DNA of 64,000 nt from contig NZ_JAERSD010000013.1 in the NCBI RefSeq assembly GCF_017912555.1, positions 1 through 64,000 of the forward strand, written 5' to 3'. The stretch is from Bacillus sp. REN3. Lineage in GTDB: Bacteria > Bacillota > Bacilli > Bacillales > Cytobacillaceae. Position 1 is the first letter of the stretch, and each line of letters opens with the position of its first letter. The notes beneath the pieces were generated by a model. That model saw only the letters and a program-made list of their open reading frames with translations, did not search any database and was not told where the DNA came from. Both the position numbers and the translations under genes were made by a program. This document shows, piece by piece, positions 34,056-43,275 of this stretch.

Positions 34056-35411
34056 ATGAGGATGAATGTAAGAAAAAATTTAAACAAATTGTCTCCTGCG
34101 CAGATCATTATTACCTACTATTTAATCGCTGTCGTTGTATCGATGATATTGCTCAGCTTGCCAATCGCGATCCAGCCGGGTGCGAAGTGGACATTTATGG
34201 ACGCGCTGTTTACCGCTGCAAGTGCCGTTAGCGTGACGGGTCTGACTACGGTGAACATCAGCGAAACGTTGACCGTTCCCGGCATTTTCATCCTGATGCT
34301 TGTCCTGCAAGTTGGCGGAATCGGGGTCATGACGCTTGGAACGTTTTTCTGGCTGATCCTCCGGAAAAAAATCGGCCTAAGAGAACGAAGGCTGATCATG
34401 ACGGATCAAAACCAGACACATATGTCAGGATTGGTTAAATTGTTAAAGGAAATCCTCTACCTTGTCATCCTGATTGAGGCAATCGGTGCATTGATTTTAG
34501 GGAGTTATTTCTTGAGATACTACCCAACCTGGGAAGAAGCATTCCTCCACGGAATGTTCGCGTCGGTAAGTGCTACGACAAATGCCGGGTTGGATATAAC
34601 TGGCGCTTCCCTTAGGCCATTTACACAAGATTATTTTGTCCAGCTCATGAATATCCTGCTTTTGACACTAGGAGCAATTGGTTTTCCGGTACTGATTGAA
34701 TTGAAGGGATTTTTATTGAGGAGGAATAAAAAAGTTCCCTACACGTTTTCGCTCTTTACCAAGATTACCACTATCACTTTTTTTGGGTTGCTTGTTTTAG
34801 GGACTATTGCGATATTCAGTTTTGAATACAATCGGTTTTTTGCCGATAAATCATGGCATGAAGCATTCTTTTATTCGTTTTTCCAATCAGCGACCTCGAG
34901 GAGTGCAGGGTTATCGACCATGGATGTAAATAACTTTTCGGATCCAACGCTGCTTATCCTGTGTGCCTTGATGTTCATCGGTGCTTCGCCGAGCTCCGTG
35001 GGAGGAGGGATCCGTACAACTACGTTCGCTTTGAATCTCTTGTTCCTTTATCATTTTGCACGAGGAAGAAGGACTGTCAGGGTATTCAAAAGGGAGGTTC
35101 ATCAAGATGACATCATTAAGTCATTGGTTGTTTCGATTATGGCAGTCCTGATATGTTTTCTCTCTGTCCTCCTTCTGATGCTGACAGAAAACCAGCCTTT
35201 GCTGGCGATTATGTTTGAAGTGGCATCGGCGTTCGGTACAACAGGCTTATCAATGGGCATAACACCCGAACTATCCACCTTTGGAAAAATGGTCATCATT
35301 ACTTTGATGTTCATCGGGCGGGTAGGGGTTGTTTCATTCTTATTTTTACTAAGCAAAAACGCTTATAGAGATAGCATCAACCTTCCAAAAGAAAGAGTCA
35401 TCATTGGATAA
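34056..35411 (+). CDS. ktrD: Ktr/Trk-type potassium uptake membrane subunit
   Basis: The 451-residue protein is the ion-conducting subunit of a Ktr potassium transporter, about the length of B. subtilis KtrD (449). Four pore loops carry the selectivity-filter glycines: [30 protein letters not shown] and [11 protein letters not shown], between eight membrane helices plus re-entrant P-loops. It needs a cytoplasmic RCK partner (KtrC), which is not adjacent; stand-alone ktrD is normal in bacilli. The ATG follows GAAAGGAAAAAGCATT. I see no c-di-AMP riboswitch upstream. Confidence 0.92.
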   Translation: MRMNVRKNLNKLSPAQIIITYYLIAVVVSMILLSLPIAIQPGAKWTFMDALFTAASAVSVTGLTTVNISETLTVPGIFILMLVLQVGGIGVMTLGTFFWLILRKKIGLRERRLIMTDQNQTHMSGLVKLLKEILYLVILIEAIGALILGSYFLRYYPTWEEAFLHGMFASVSATTNAGLDITGASLRPFTQDYFVQLMNILLLTLGAIGFPVLIELKGFLLRRNKKVPYTFSLFTKITTITFFGLLVLGTIAIFSFEYNRFFADKSWHEAFFYSFFQSATSRSAGLSTMDVNNFSDPTLLILCALMFIGASPSSVGGGIRTTTFALNLLFLYHFARGRRTVRVFKREVHQDDIIKSLVVSIMAVLICFLSVLLLMLTENQPLLAIMFEVASAFGTTGLSMGITPELSTFGKMVIITLMFIGRVGVVSFLFLLSKNAYRDSINLPKERVIIG

Positions 35412-35440
35412 AAAATCCGGGAGTATTCCCGGATTTTTTA
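35412..35440. terminator. Bidirectional terminator
   Basis: AAATCCGGGA and TCCCGGATTT form a 10-bp stem flanked by A and T runs, so it can end both the plus-strand ktrD and the minus-strand DUF3905 gene. Confidence 0.88.
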
Positions 35441-35458
35441 ATATATATGAAAACGAAA

Positions 35459-35806
35459 TCAGTCCTTCCCTTTGCCGACATCCTTGGTGGGATGCATGAA
35501 AGGGTAGGCCATTGGTTTCCGTTTTTCCTCAAGCAATTCCCTGTTTTCTGCTGTATTCCAGCCAATATCGTTCGTTGGGTGTACCCAGTGGTCTCCAACC
35601 ATGATTTCAGGGTCGGTATCCTCTGTCCAGTTCTCAAGCGGCGATTCAGGGGAAGCGTACACGCTGTCTCCGATGATGACACCGTGTTCATTCATGTATG
35701 GTGCCTGCATTTCAATGCCAGTACCCTTGAAGCTTGGGGCATTGATCTGATGCGGTAGTGTTTCCTCAATGTCCAAAGATTCAAGCTTTTGATCGTTTTT
35801 TTTCAT
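35459..35806 (-). CDS. DUF3905 family protein
   Basis: The 115-residue soluble protein is acidic and rich in Pro, His and Trp, with the conserved run IGDSVYASPESPLENWTEDTDPEIMVGDHWVHP typical of DUF3905 proteins in spore-formers. The function is unknown. The ATG at 35806 lies seven bases behind AAGGAGG; the preceding TTG would sit too close to it. It is monocistronic and faces ktrD across a shared terminator. Confidence 0.75.
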   Translation of the reverse strand: MKKNDQKLESLDIEETLPHQINAPSFKGTGIEMQAPYMNEHGVIIGDSVYASPESPLENWTEDTDPEIMVGDHWVHPTNDIGWNTAENRELLEEKRKPMAYPFMHPTKDVGKGKD

Positions 35807-36059
35807 CAAAACACCTCCTTTTCGCTGTCGGGATAAAGATTGAACCCAAAATTTCCTGCACCGGTGGCCGGCGTTTCGAAGGCCTTTGCCAATCCGGCAG
35901 TTTTTCCTTTTGAGGATAACAAATGGTGCCTGTCCTATCTAGTTTATTTTCCGTTAAAGGATAAATTTTATCATGACGGGGGCTTTGTAAAATAAGGTAA
36001 TCAGAAAAATACATAGCAACCTGGTTTTTGAAAAAAATAAACCTGTGGAGGTGGAGGAA

Positions 36060-36221
36060 ATGGTTAAGCGAAAAGCGGAAAGAAATGCTGTCTCAAAATA
36101 TTCGCATACACCGAAAAAGAATAACCAGGAAACTGAGTTCAGTGCTGAATTTTCAGCTGGCGAAGAACCCGGAAAAGCGGCAAACCGCAATTCCAAACAT
36201 GGAAGGAAGGGGAGATCATGA
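36060..36221 (+). CDS. 53-residue small basic protein with TEFSAEF motif
   Basis: The 53-residue frame starts MVKRKAERNA and ends GRKGRS. GGAGGTGGAGGAA precedes the ATG. In the middle, ETEFSAEFSAG resembles the T-E-(F/I)-A-x-E-F recognition site of the germination protease in small acid-soluble spore proteins, and the MVKRKA start is shared with SspO-type spore proteins. The rest does not match a SASP I know. It overlaps the next small gene by one base (TGA/ATG), so the two are translationally coupled. Candidate spore protein. Confidence 0.6.
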   Translation: MVKRKAERNAVSKYSHTPKKNNQETEFSAEFSAGEEPGKAANRNSKHGRKGRS

Positions 36222-36355
36222 TGAAGAAGCAGCAAAAACCGAAACCGTTCAACGTAGAATTCGGGAACGAATTTGGCGATATGAATGCCAGCAAGCTGTA
36301 TGAATTTCCTCTATCCTGCAAGGAAAAAAAGCAAAGTAAGAAGAAAAATCATTAA
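36221..36355 (+). CDS. 44-residue small protein with VEFGNEF motif
   Basis: The 44-residue frame starts MKKQQKPKPF and contains NVEFGNEFGDMNAS, an EF-x-x-EF arrangement like that of its neighbour at 36060-36221. The C-terminus is Lys-rich. I chose the second of two ATGs (36221), six bases behind GGGGAG; 36218 is possible. The coupling with the upstream gene and the shared EFxxEF motif suggest a functional pair. The family is unknown to me. Confidence 0.55.
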   Translation: MKKQQKPKPFNVEFGNEFGDMNASKLYEFPLSCKEKKQSKKKNH

Positions 36356-36381
36356 AAAAGCCGGCGTTATAATGCCGGCTT
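36352..36381 (-). terminator. Terminator of the radical SAM gene
   Basis: On the minus strand AAGCCGGC and GCCGGCTT pair around the stop codon of the gene and are followed by TTTTT. On the plus strand the same stem ends the small-protein pair without a T run. Confidence 0.85.
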
Positions 36382-38133
36382 CACATCTTGTTCAGTGAAA
36401 AGAAAAAAATCAGGTTTCTCTGTTTTCGGATCGAAATAAATAAGCATGAACCAAGGGGACTTCATGATTTCTCCACTTTCAAAATAATGGCCGAGGTCGA
36501 ATGAAAGAACCTCCAAAAGCGTATGCTTGTACAGTTCTTTTTCACCGATATTCATCCCTGCGAAACGGGAACCCAGCGCCTCAGGGTTCGCGAGGATGCC
36601 GCGGTAGAGAATTGACCTTTGCTGTTTTTCCACTTGTGGAGCCCACCATGGCTTTCTTGGTTTGTATTTCATTCCGGCAAGGTAGTCATATTTCATCAGG
36701 CCTTGGATGATATCCAGGTCTTTTGTTTTGATTTCTTCAAGGAAACTATACAGCCGCTTGTACAGATCCTCCAGCTGGTGCCCGATCCTTGACCAGCCTT
36801 TCTGTTCCCAATAAGAACCGAATTCCTGGAAAAAATCAAAAGGGGTAGGGAAGGATTTTGTGACAAGATACTCTACGGTCCTATCCATCCGATGGTCATT
36901 CCAGTATTTTTCAAGAACATCCTCTACCTGCTTGATTTTGATGATATCGTTGAATCCAAGCACATTGTTGCCAAGGATCTCATACGGAGAGTGGTCCATG
37001 TAGACATAGTCATGCTGTGCGGCCCTCAGCCTCAGGCCGGTGCCCCGCAGCATCTTGAGGAATCCCAACTGCAACTCTTCAGGTCTCATCGCAAAAACAT
37101 CGTTGAAGGTTTTCCTGAACGAATCGTAATCCTCTTCCGGCAAACCGGCAATCAAGTCGAGATGTTGAGCTATTTTGCCGCCGTCCTTCACCATTGTGAC
37201 CGTACGTTTAAGCTTTTCGAAATTTTGTTTCCTCATCACGAGCTCATTTGTATAGTCATTTGTTGACTGGACTCCGATTTCGAACCTGAACAGTCCAGCC
37301 GGAGCTTCCTGGTTCAGGAATTCTATGACTTCAGGGCGCATGATATCTGCTGTTATTTCAAATTGGAATACCGTTCCAGGAACATGTTCATCAATCAGGA
37401 ATCTGAACATTTCCATGGCGTAGCTGCGGCTGATATTGAAGGTCCTGTCAACGAATTTTATCGTTTTTGCTCCGTGGCCCATCAAATAACGGATGTCTTC
37501 CTTGATTTTCTCCCTGTCAAAATAACGGACACCGACTTCAATAGAAGAAAGGCAAAACTGGCAACTGAACGGGCAGCCACGGCTTGTTTCGATATATGTG
37601 ACCCTTTTGGACAGGTGCGGGATGTCTTCCGGGAATCGGTAAGGAGACGGAATGTCCTTTAAATCAAGCTTGTTCTGCTGAGGGCTGACCCGCGGCAGCC
37701 CATCTGTCCTGTACGCAATGCCCGGTACGGAAGCAAAATTCCTATTTCCCTCCATTTCCGCAAGGAGCTGCTTGAATGTCTGCTCTCCTTCACCGATGAC
37801 AATGAAATCAAACTCCCTTACACGATCCATCCATTCCATGACATCGTACGTTACTTCAGGACCGCCAACGACAATCTGAATCGAAGAGTCGATTTTTTTG
37901 ATCATCTTGATCGCTTTGATTGTCTCTTCAATATTCCAGATGTAGCAGCTGAATCCGATGATATCAGGTTTCTTTTGGATTAGGTCTGTGACGATGTTGA
38001 GGATTGGATCCTTGATGGTATACTCAGTCAACTGAATATCATACTCAGGCTGTGCGTATGCCTTTAAATACCTGATTGCCAAATTTGTGTGTATATACTT
38101 CGCATTAAGCGTGGTTAAAACAATGTTCATCAT
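36367..38133 (-). CDS. B12-binding domain radical SAM protein with DUF4080
   Basis: The 588-residue protein has an N-terminal cobalamin-binding-like domain (about 1-135). The radical SAM core (about 175-390) carries the [4Fe-4S] triad Cys187, Cys191 and Cys194 in CPFSCQFC, and the C-terminal DUF4080 region fills 400-588. Such enzymes cleave S-adenosylmethionine to start radical chemistry, often methyl transfer or rearrangement; the substrate here is unknown. Related genes occur singly in many bacilli. The ATG follows TAAGGAGTTTTC. It is monocistronic. Confidence 0.88.
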   Translation of the reverse strand: MMNIVLTTLNAKYIHTNLAIRYLKAYAQPEYDIQLTEYTIKDPILNIVTDLIQKKPDIIGFSCYIWNIEETIKAIKMIKKIDSSIQIVVGGPEVTYDVMEWMDRVREFDFIVIGEGEQTFKQLLAEMEGNRNFASVPGIAYRTDGLPRVSPQQNKLDLKDIPSPYRFPEDIPHLSKRVTYIETSRGCPFSCQFCLSSIEVGVRYFDREKIKEDIRYLMGHGAKTIKFVDRTFNISRSYAMEMFRFLIDEHVPGTVFQFEITADIMRPEVIEFLNQEAPAGLFRFEIGVQSTNDYTNELVMRKQNFEKLKRTVTMVKDGGKIAQHLDLIAGLPEEDYDSFRKTFNDVFAMRPEELQLGFLKMLRGTGLRLRAAQHDYVYMDHSPYEILGNNVLGFNDIIKIKQVEDVLEKYWNDHRMDRTVEYLVTKSFPTPFDFFQEFGSYWEQKGWSRIGHQLEDLYKRLYSFLEEIKTKDLDIIQGLMKYDYLAGMKYKPRKPWWAPQVEKQQRSILYRGILANPEALGSRFAGMNIGEKELYKHTLLEVLSFDLGHYFESGEIMKSPWFMLIYFDPKTEKPDFFLFTEQDVKPAL

Positions 38134-38233
38134 GAAAACTCCTTATCCATTCATCCATGAGTTAATCAACATTTAATTATAGCCCAGTTTTTTAAAAAAA
38201 GACAGGCGAAATCTATTTACGGTGACCGGCGGC

Positions 38234-38265
38234 AGAAAAAAGAGCCATCCGTCAGGAATGGCTCT
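38234..38265 (-). terminator. Terminator of the acyltransferase gene
   Basis: On the minus strand AGAGCCAT and ATGGCTCT pair around a 9-base loop followed by TTTTTT, overlapping the last codon. Confidence 0.85.
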
Positions 38266-39307
38266 AGTTGCTCAACAGCTTTTTCCGGTAAAATCTGGCG
38301 ATGCCCGAAATCCGCGTTTTTAATTTATTGATTTTTGAAGTCCTTAATTCGATGACTGGCTGTGCCAATGCAGCCGCAAATTTGCTTGATAAGGTCAATG
38401 TCAGCAATAGCGCAATTGCTGCGAGCAGAAGGAATGTTTCTGTATCATGGAAAAAACTTTTCACTTCACTTTCACGGAACGTCCGGATAAAAAATCCATG
38501 CAACAAGTATACATATAAAGTGTTTTTACCCAGATCAGTGAAGAAATACTGTTTTTTTGGAACGATGGTCAAGAAACTGAATACCATCAGCAAACTCAGG
38601 ATATAAAAACCTAGCCTGGTGAACATACTTGAAATCGATGCGGCCTCCAGTTCTGAATAGGGCTTTGAACCAAGCAGCCATTTGTAGTCAATATCGGGAT
38701 TGAAATAAAAGCCAGCGAAAACAATTGCAAAAGCAATTAAGCCGCCTATTTTGAAGCCCGGCCTTGTCAGGACACGGATGTGGTCTTTCGTCAAATGGTA
38801 TCCCAGCAGGAAAAGAGGGAAGAACACAAAGGTCCGTGACAGGCTCAAATAGTTTGAGATCCAGTCAATGTATCCGGCACCGAGTCCTAAAGCGAATGCC
38901 AGGAAAAGACCCAACGGTGCATTGAACTTGGAGAACCCGATCAGCATGATATTCCAGCAGAATAAGCTGATCAAGAACCATAGCGACCAATGCGGATTGA
39001 ATGGATCAACTGTAAAAGTAGATTTACTGTAAAGAAAGTAATAGAAAATAGAATAGATCAATTGGAAAATAAGGTATGGCAAGATTAATTTTTTCGATAT
39101 TTTCCAAATGTACCCTTTCTTACTGAAGCCCCTTGCGAAAAATCCAGAAACAAGGATGAAGGCTGGCATATGGAATGTGTAAATCACCTTATATATGTTG
39201 TAAATCATTCCATTATCTTCGATGAAAGAGCGAAGAAGATGCCCAAAAACCACGAAAAAAATCAAGATGAATTTCGCGTTGTCAAAATAATAGTCTCGTT
39301 GTTTCAT
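38264..39307 (-). CDS. Membrane acyltransferase (fucose 4-O-acetylase type)
   Basis: The 347-residue protein is an acyltransferase-3-type membrane enzyme with about ten helices. The N-terminal YYFDNAKFILIFFVVFGHLLR contains the usual His in the first helix, followed by TFHMPAFILVSGFFARG. Such enzymes O-acylate cell-surface sugars using a cytoplasmic acyl-CoA. The nearest B. subtilis relatives are YkrP/YfiQ-like proteins. The ATG at 39307 lies five bases behind GGGAGGAG; the longer frame from 39352 has no site. No polysaccharide cluster is adjacent, so the target is unknown. Confidence 0.85.
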   Translation of the reverse strand: MKQRDYYFDNAKFILIFFVVFGHLLRSFIEDNGMIYNIYKVIYTFHMPAFILVSGFFARGFSKKGYIWKISKKLILPYLIFQLIYSIFYYFLYSKSTFTVDPFNPHWSLWFLISLFCWNIMLIGFSKFNAPLGLFLAFALGLGAGYIDWISNYLSLSRTFVFFPLFLLGYHLTKDHIRVLTRPGFKIGGLIAFAIVFAGFYFNPDIDYKWLLGSKPYSELEAASISSMFTRLGFYILSLLMVFSFLTIVPKKQYFFTDLGKNTLYVYLLHGFFIRTFRESEVKSFFHDTETFLLLAAIALLLTLTLSSKFAAALAQPVIELRTSKINKLKTRISGIARFYRKKLLSN

Positions 39308-39531
39308 AACTCCTCCCTTGATTAACGACCCCCATAACACACTATAAACCATTTACCCGCAAAAACTTATATAAAAACCATGTCAACCGCTGAAATTTAA
39401 GGAAGCTTTACCTTTAAGAGGGAGCCTCCACTGTACTACTACATATTAATTTCTGTTATATAAAAGAAAACGTTGATATTACTAGTTAAAGATAAACTTT
39501 TATGTGGTGTTGCAATAAAAAAAGACAAATG

Positions 39532-39547
39532 TTTGATATATGTCACA
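39532..39547. promoter_or_regulatory. Fnr-like site before the ferredoxin oxidoreductase operon
   Basis: TTTGATATATGTCACA matches TGTGA-N6-TCACA at 9 of 10 conserved positions. TAAAAT at 39569-39574 is placed exactly as a -10 for a start 41.5 bases from the site centre, the position used by Fnr for activation. No good -35 is needed at such promoters. Confidence 0.4.
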
Positions 39548-39632
39548 GCATTTACGTTCAGAAGGAGTTAAAATAAATGGTGGGGAATGTAAATGTTCTA
39601 TACCTTTAGTAATCAAAATGGGGAGGGAGATT

Positions 39633-40646
39633 ATGTCTATCTTACCGAAGAAAAATGAGTTAGGCTTTTTTGAGATCAGACTTGAATCAATTGGGGGACT
39701 TGGCGCGAATCTAGCTGGAAAGATGCTTGCCGAAGCTGGAGTGCTCGGGCTTGGCTTGAACGGCTCCAACTTTTCATCATATGGATCGGAGAAAAAAGGT
39801 TCGCCTGTGAAAAGCTTCGTCCGCTTTTGTGACCCAGGAACTGAAATCCGCGTCCACAGTCCGATCGAAGAACCGCATGTAGTAGGAGTTTTTCATGAAG
39901 CTTTGTATAAGATGGTAGATGTTGTCAGCGGTTTAAGGCCGGATGGCATCCTGCTCGTAAACTCGACAAGGGATTTTGACGATATTAAGAAGGACCTTCA
40001 ACTCGAATATGGTACCTTGGCAATCGTTGATGCGCTATCCATTGCTGTAGAAGAAAAGACAAAGGTAAACACTGCGATGCTAGGAGCATTATACCGCATC
40101 ATCGACTTCCTTGATCCGGAAGCAATGAAGAGTGTCATACGTAAAACATTTGAAAAGAAATATCCACATTTAGTCGAGCCGAACATCAGGACATTTGAGC
40201 GCGGTTTCAATGAAGTTCAATTAAAAGTATATGAAATGGAAGAAGGGGCCCAGGGAAAGGAATTCAAACGCCCGATGCCTTTGCTTGGCTACGGGACCCA
40301 GGAGATCGGCGGCGTCATTACTGCGCAGGCGAATAGTATCCTGAAGGACCTAAGCGGTTCAAGGCAAGGTTTCCTTCCGAAGTTCGTCCAGGAAGAATGC
40401 ATCAATTGTGCAGCCTGTGATACTGCCTGCCCTGATTATTGCTTCGTGTGGGAAGAAGGAGAAGACAAACGGGGCAGGAAGCAAATGTTCTTAAAAGGAA
40501 TCGATTATCAATATTGCAAGGGTTGCCTGAAGTGTGTGGAAGCTTGCCCGACTTCAGCACTGAGTGAATTGAGGGAAACGATTGGCTACGCAGATGAAAA
40601 TAGAGTGAAGCATAATTATCCTTATGTGACAGGAGGGGTTATTTAA
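39633..40646 (+). CDS. 2-oxoacid:ferredoxin oxidoreductase, fused gamma-delta subunit
   Basis: The 337-residue product joins a gamma domain (about 1-185, FEIRLESIGGLGANLAGKML, GSEKKGSPVKSFVRF) to a delta-type two-cluster ferredoxin domain (about 245-320). CINCAACDTACP and CKGCLKCVEACP are two complete [4Fe-4S] motifs. With the fused alpha-beta protein encoded next, it forms an enzyme that converts a 2-oxoacid plus CoA to acyl-CoA, CO2 and reduced ferredoxin. I chose the ATG at 39633 behind GGGGAGGGAG; the frame from 39540 begins in the promoter. The two genes overlap by one base. Confidence 0.9.
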   Translation: MSILPKKNELGFFEIRLESIGGLGANLAGKMLAEAGVLGLGLNGSNFSSYGSEKKGSPVKSFVRFCDPGTEIRVHSPIEEPHVVGVFHEALYKMVDVVSGLRPDGILLVNSTRDFDDIKKDLQLEYGTLAIVDALSIAVEEKTKVNTAMLGALYRIIDFLDPEAMKSVIRKTFEKKYPHLVEPNIRTFERGFNEVQLKVYEMEEGAQGKEFKRPMPLLGYGTQEIGGVITAQANSILKDLSGSRQGFLPKFVQEECINCAACDTACPDYCFVWEEGEDKRGRKQMFLKGIDYQYCKGCLKCVEACPTSALSELRETIGYADENRVKHNYPYVTGGVI

Positions 40647-42940
40647 TGGCCATATTAGAAGGGAATCTGAAAAAGATGGGTGCTGCTGAACAAGTCACAA
40701 CCTTTGAATCAGGCAACGAAATGGCGGCAATGGCTGCAGCACAAATCAACTATCATATCATGGGCTATTTTCCAATCACTCCTTCTACCGAAATCGCCCA
40801 ATTCCTTGATCAGATGAAATCCAGGGGACAGCATGATATCAAGCTGATCCCGGCAGATGGCGAACATGGATCAGCTGGTATTTGCTATGGTGCGGCTGCA
40901 ACAGGGGCTCGTGTATTCAATGCTACTAGCGCAAATGGTTTGATGTATATGCTCGAACAGCTGCCAGTACAGTCAGGGACACGTTATCCAATGGTCATGA
41001 ACCTTGTCACACGGTCGATCAGCGGCCCGCTTGATATCCGTGGTGACCACTCAGACTTGTATTTTGCCCTTAACACAGGATGGGTGATCTTGACCGCAAG
41101 GACCCCGCAAGCTGTTTATGATATGAATATTATGGCGTTGAAAATTGCTGAACATTCAGATGTCAGGCTCCCTGTCATGGTTGCGTATGATGGCTTCTTC
41201 ACATCGCACCAAAAGCGTAAAGTGAATTATTTCAAGGATCGCGCTGTGGTCCAGCAGTTTGTCGGTGAATGCCCGACTGGGTACAATTTTGCAAGGGACC
41301 CGAAACAACCCGTTACAATCGGGGCACATATGAATGGTGACGACTTGATCAATAACCATTTCCAACAATCCGAAGCAATGTATAAAGCTAAGGATGTATT
41401 TAAAGAAGTTTCTGCCGAATACGCTAAGCTCTCCGGCAGGAGTTATGAGATTCTCGATCTGTACAGGATGGAGGATGCTGAGGTCGCACTATTCCTGCTG
41501 AACTCCGCGGCTGAATCGGCGAAAGATGTTGTCGATAAATTACGTGAGCAAGGAATCAAAGCAGGGGTGATCAGCCCGAATATCATTCGCCCATTCCCGG
41601 CTAAGGAAATCCGTGAAGCGCTGGCAAACGTCAAATCATTGCTTGTCGGTGAACGCGCTGACTCATATGGCGGCCACGGGCCCAACTTGACACATGAGAT
41701 CAAGGCTGCACTGCAGGAAGATAAAAAGAATTCGACAATCGTCCTCAGCCGAGTGTTTGGACTGGGCGGCAAGGATTTTTATGCAGACGATGCGGAAGCC
41801 TTTTTCAAAATGGCGATCGAAGCAATGGAGAAAGGCTATGCTGAAAAGCCGTTCGATTACTATGGCTACATTACTGGTGAACCAGAAAATGCGTTAAAGC
41901 AAGTCATCGAACCACAGCATGGCGATGTTTATAAAACAGGTCTAATCAATGTTACACGAAATGAAGAAACGAATAAACTGAACGTGAAGATTCCACCGCT
42001 GCGCTCACTGACTTCAAAACCAAAACGAATTGCCTCTGGCCATGGCGCGTGTCCTGGCTGCGGGATTTTCGGAGGCTTGGAATTGTTCTTCAAGGGCATT
42101 GAAGGCGACCTTGTAGTTTTGTTCCAAACAGGCTGTGCGTACGTTGTCACGACTGCTTATCCTCATACTTCCCATAAGCAGACAACAATCCATAATCTGT
42201 TCCAGAACGGTGCAGCAACCTTGTCTGGAACTCTCGAAGCGTTTCTTGAGCTGAAACGCCGGGGGGAAATAGAAGTATCAACGGATGCGACATTTGTTAT
42301 GGTAACAGGGGATGGCGGAATGGATATCGGGATGGGTTCAGCAATCGGTACAGCATTGCGCGGACACAAGCTGATTATGCTTGAATATGATAACGAGGGC
42401 TATATGAACACTGGCTCACAGCTTTCGTATTCTACGCCGTTCGGGCACATGACAAGCACATCGAATGTAGGCAAAGCCCAGAAAGGAAAAGCCTTTCATC
42501 ATAAAGATACAGCTCAGATCATGGCATCGACAAACATTCCTTATGTGTTTACAGGTACAGAAGCATTTCCGCAGGACCTTGTCAAAAAAGCGGCAAAGGC
42601 ACAATGGTATGCCCAGAATGTCGGTACTGTGTATGGGAAGCTACTTATAACTTGCCCGCTTAACTGGAAATCGGAAGACCGTTATGGACAGAAAATCGTC
42701 GAAGCTGCAGTGAACTCAAACTTCTTCCCGCTTTATGAAGTTGAGGAAGGAATCACCAATATTACGTATGATCCGGAAGCAAAAAACAAAAAAGTACCCC
42801 TATCAGAATGGCTCAAATATATGGGCAAGACAAAGCATTTATTAAAAGAAGAAAACAAAGGGATGCTTGAAGAATTCGAGGCTGAAGTCGATAAAAGATG
42901 GCAGAGACTCAAAGCCAAACATGAAAACGAATATCTATAA
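40646..42940 (+). CDS. 2-oxoacid:ferredoxin oxidoreductase, fused alpha-beta subunit
   Basis: The 764-residue protein has an alpha part (about 1-430: YFPITPSTEIAQFLDQM, EHGSAGICYGAAATGARVFNATSANG, RGDHSDLYFALNTGWV) and a beta part (about 460-764). The beta part has the thiamine-diphosphate motif GDGGMDIGMGSAIG followed by YDNEGYMNTGSQLSYSTP, and CPGCG cluster ligands. DNEGYMNTG favours the pyruvate/2-ketoisovalerate type over 2-oxoglutarate, but the substrate is unproven. Fusion of alpha with beta and of gamma with delta makes a compact two-gene enzyme. It is oxygen-sensitive in most organisms, so its presence here suggests micro-oxic or fermentative use. Confidence 0.9.
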   Translation: MAILEGNLKKMGAAEQVTTFESGNEMAAMAAAQINYHIMGYFPITPSTEIAQFLDQMKSRGQHDIKLIPADGEHGSAGICYGAAATGARVFNATSANGLMYMLEQLPVQSGTRYPMVMNLVTRSISGPLDIRGDHSDLYFALNTGWVILTARTPQAVYDMNIMALKIAEHSDVRLPVMVAYDGFFTSHQKRKVNYFKDRAVVQQFVGECPTGYNFARDPKQPVTIGAHMNGDDLINNHFQQSEAMYKAKDVFKEVSAEYAKLSGRSYEILDLYRMEDAEVALFLLNSAAESAKDVVDKLREQGIKAGVISPNIIRPFPAKEIREALANVKSLLVGERADSYGGHGPNLTHEIKAALQEDKKNSTIVLSRVFGLGGKDFYADDAEAFFKMAIEAMEKGYAEKPFDYYGYITGEPENALKQVIEPQHGDVYKTGLINVTRNEETNKLNVKIPPLRSLTSKPKRIASGHGACPGCGIFGGLELFFKGIEGDLVVLFQTGCAYVVTTAYPHTSHKQTTIHNLFQNGAATLSGTLEAFLELKRRGEIEVSTDATFVMVTGDGGMDIGMGSAIGTALRGHKLIMLEYDNEGYMNTGSQLSYSTPFGHMTSTSNVGKAQKGKAFHHKDTAQIMASTNIPYVFTGTEAFPQDLVKKAAKAQWYAQNVGTVYGKLLITCPLNWKSEDRYGQKIVEAAVNSNFFPLYEVEEGITNITYDPEAKNKKVPLSEWLKYMGKTKHLLKEENKGMLEEFEAEVDKRWQRLKAKHENEYL

Positions 42941-42954
42941 GACATAAAAGTTTT

Positions 42955-43014
42955 GAGGCTGTCCCAAAAGGTCATGATTTTTGACCTTTTGGGACAGCCT
43001 CTCTTTTTTTTTTT
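42955..43014. terminator. Long perfect hairpin terminator, GAGGCTGTCCCAAAAG element
   Basis: A perfect 20-bp stem starts GAGGCTGTCCCAAAAG and has a 7-base loop and a T run of about a dozen bases. It ends the oxidoreductase operon 14 bases past its stop. A second, shorter copy lies at 43276-43310. Confidence 0.92.
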
Positions 43015-43138
43015 ATGAAAAATTCAATTTTTCCTGGAAGGACAGGTCCTGTTCAGCTTGCTCAACCTCCAATGAAATCCCCTCGATAGCTGAAACAATC
43101 TTCGGGTATTTCCCATCAAGTTGACGATCGTACTTTGA
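43013..43138 (-). pseudogene. 3' remnant of a lost gene
   Basis: On the minus strand 41 codons read SKYDRQLDGKYPKIVSAIEG and continue through EVEQAEQDLSFQEKLNFS to a TAA stop, with the even codon use of a real helical C-terminus. Upstream the frame runs directly into an interspersed repeat at 43139, so the 5' part is missing. The relic lies between two GAGGCTGTCCCAAAAG hairpins. I cannot identify the parent protein. Confidence 0.5.
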
Positions 43139-43252
43139 AAGAAAAGCGGAAGTGCTTTGGTCATCCCCGACAAGTGCTGAAGTTAGACAGGCTCACCGGC
43201 GCGCCTGCGAAAAGCGGCTGACTAAAACCGCCGCGTCCTGCGCAAATCAACG
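43139..43252. repeat. Bacillaceae interspersed repeat (GCGGAAG...CCCCGACAAG type)
   Basis: AAGCGGAAGTGCTTTGGTCA followed by TCCCCGACAAGTGCTGAAG and GCTCACCGGCGCGCCTGCGAA is characteristic of a non-coding GC-rich repeat I know from many Bacillus-type genomes, usually between genes. Here it abuts the broken end of a gene relic. Copy number in this genome cannot be judged from one window. Confidence 0.5.
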
Positions 43253-43275
43253 GATTGTTTTACAGTCAAAAGAAA

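Noticed and set aside
39466-39480. cre-like AGAAAACGTTGATA before the ferredoxin oxidoreductase
   Set aside because: It has two mismatches to the cre consensus, too weak to list as a site.
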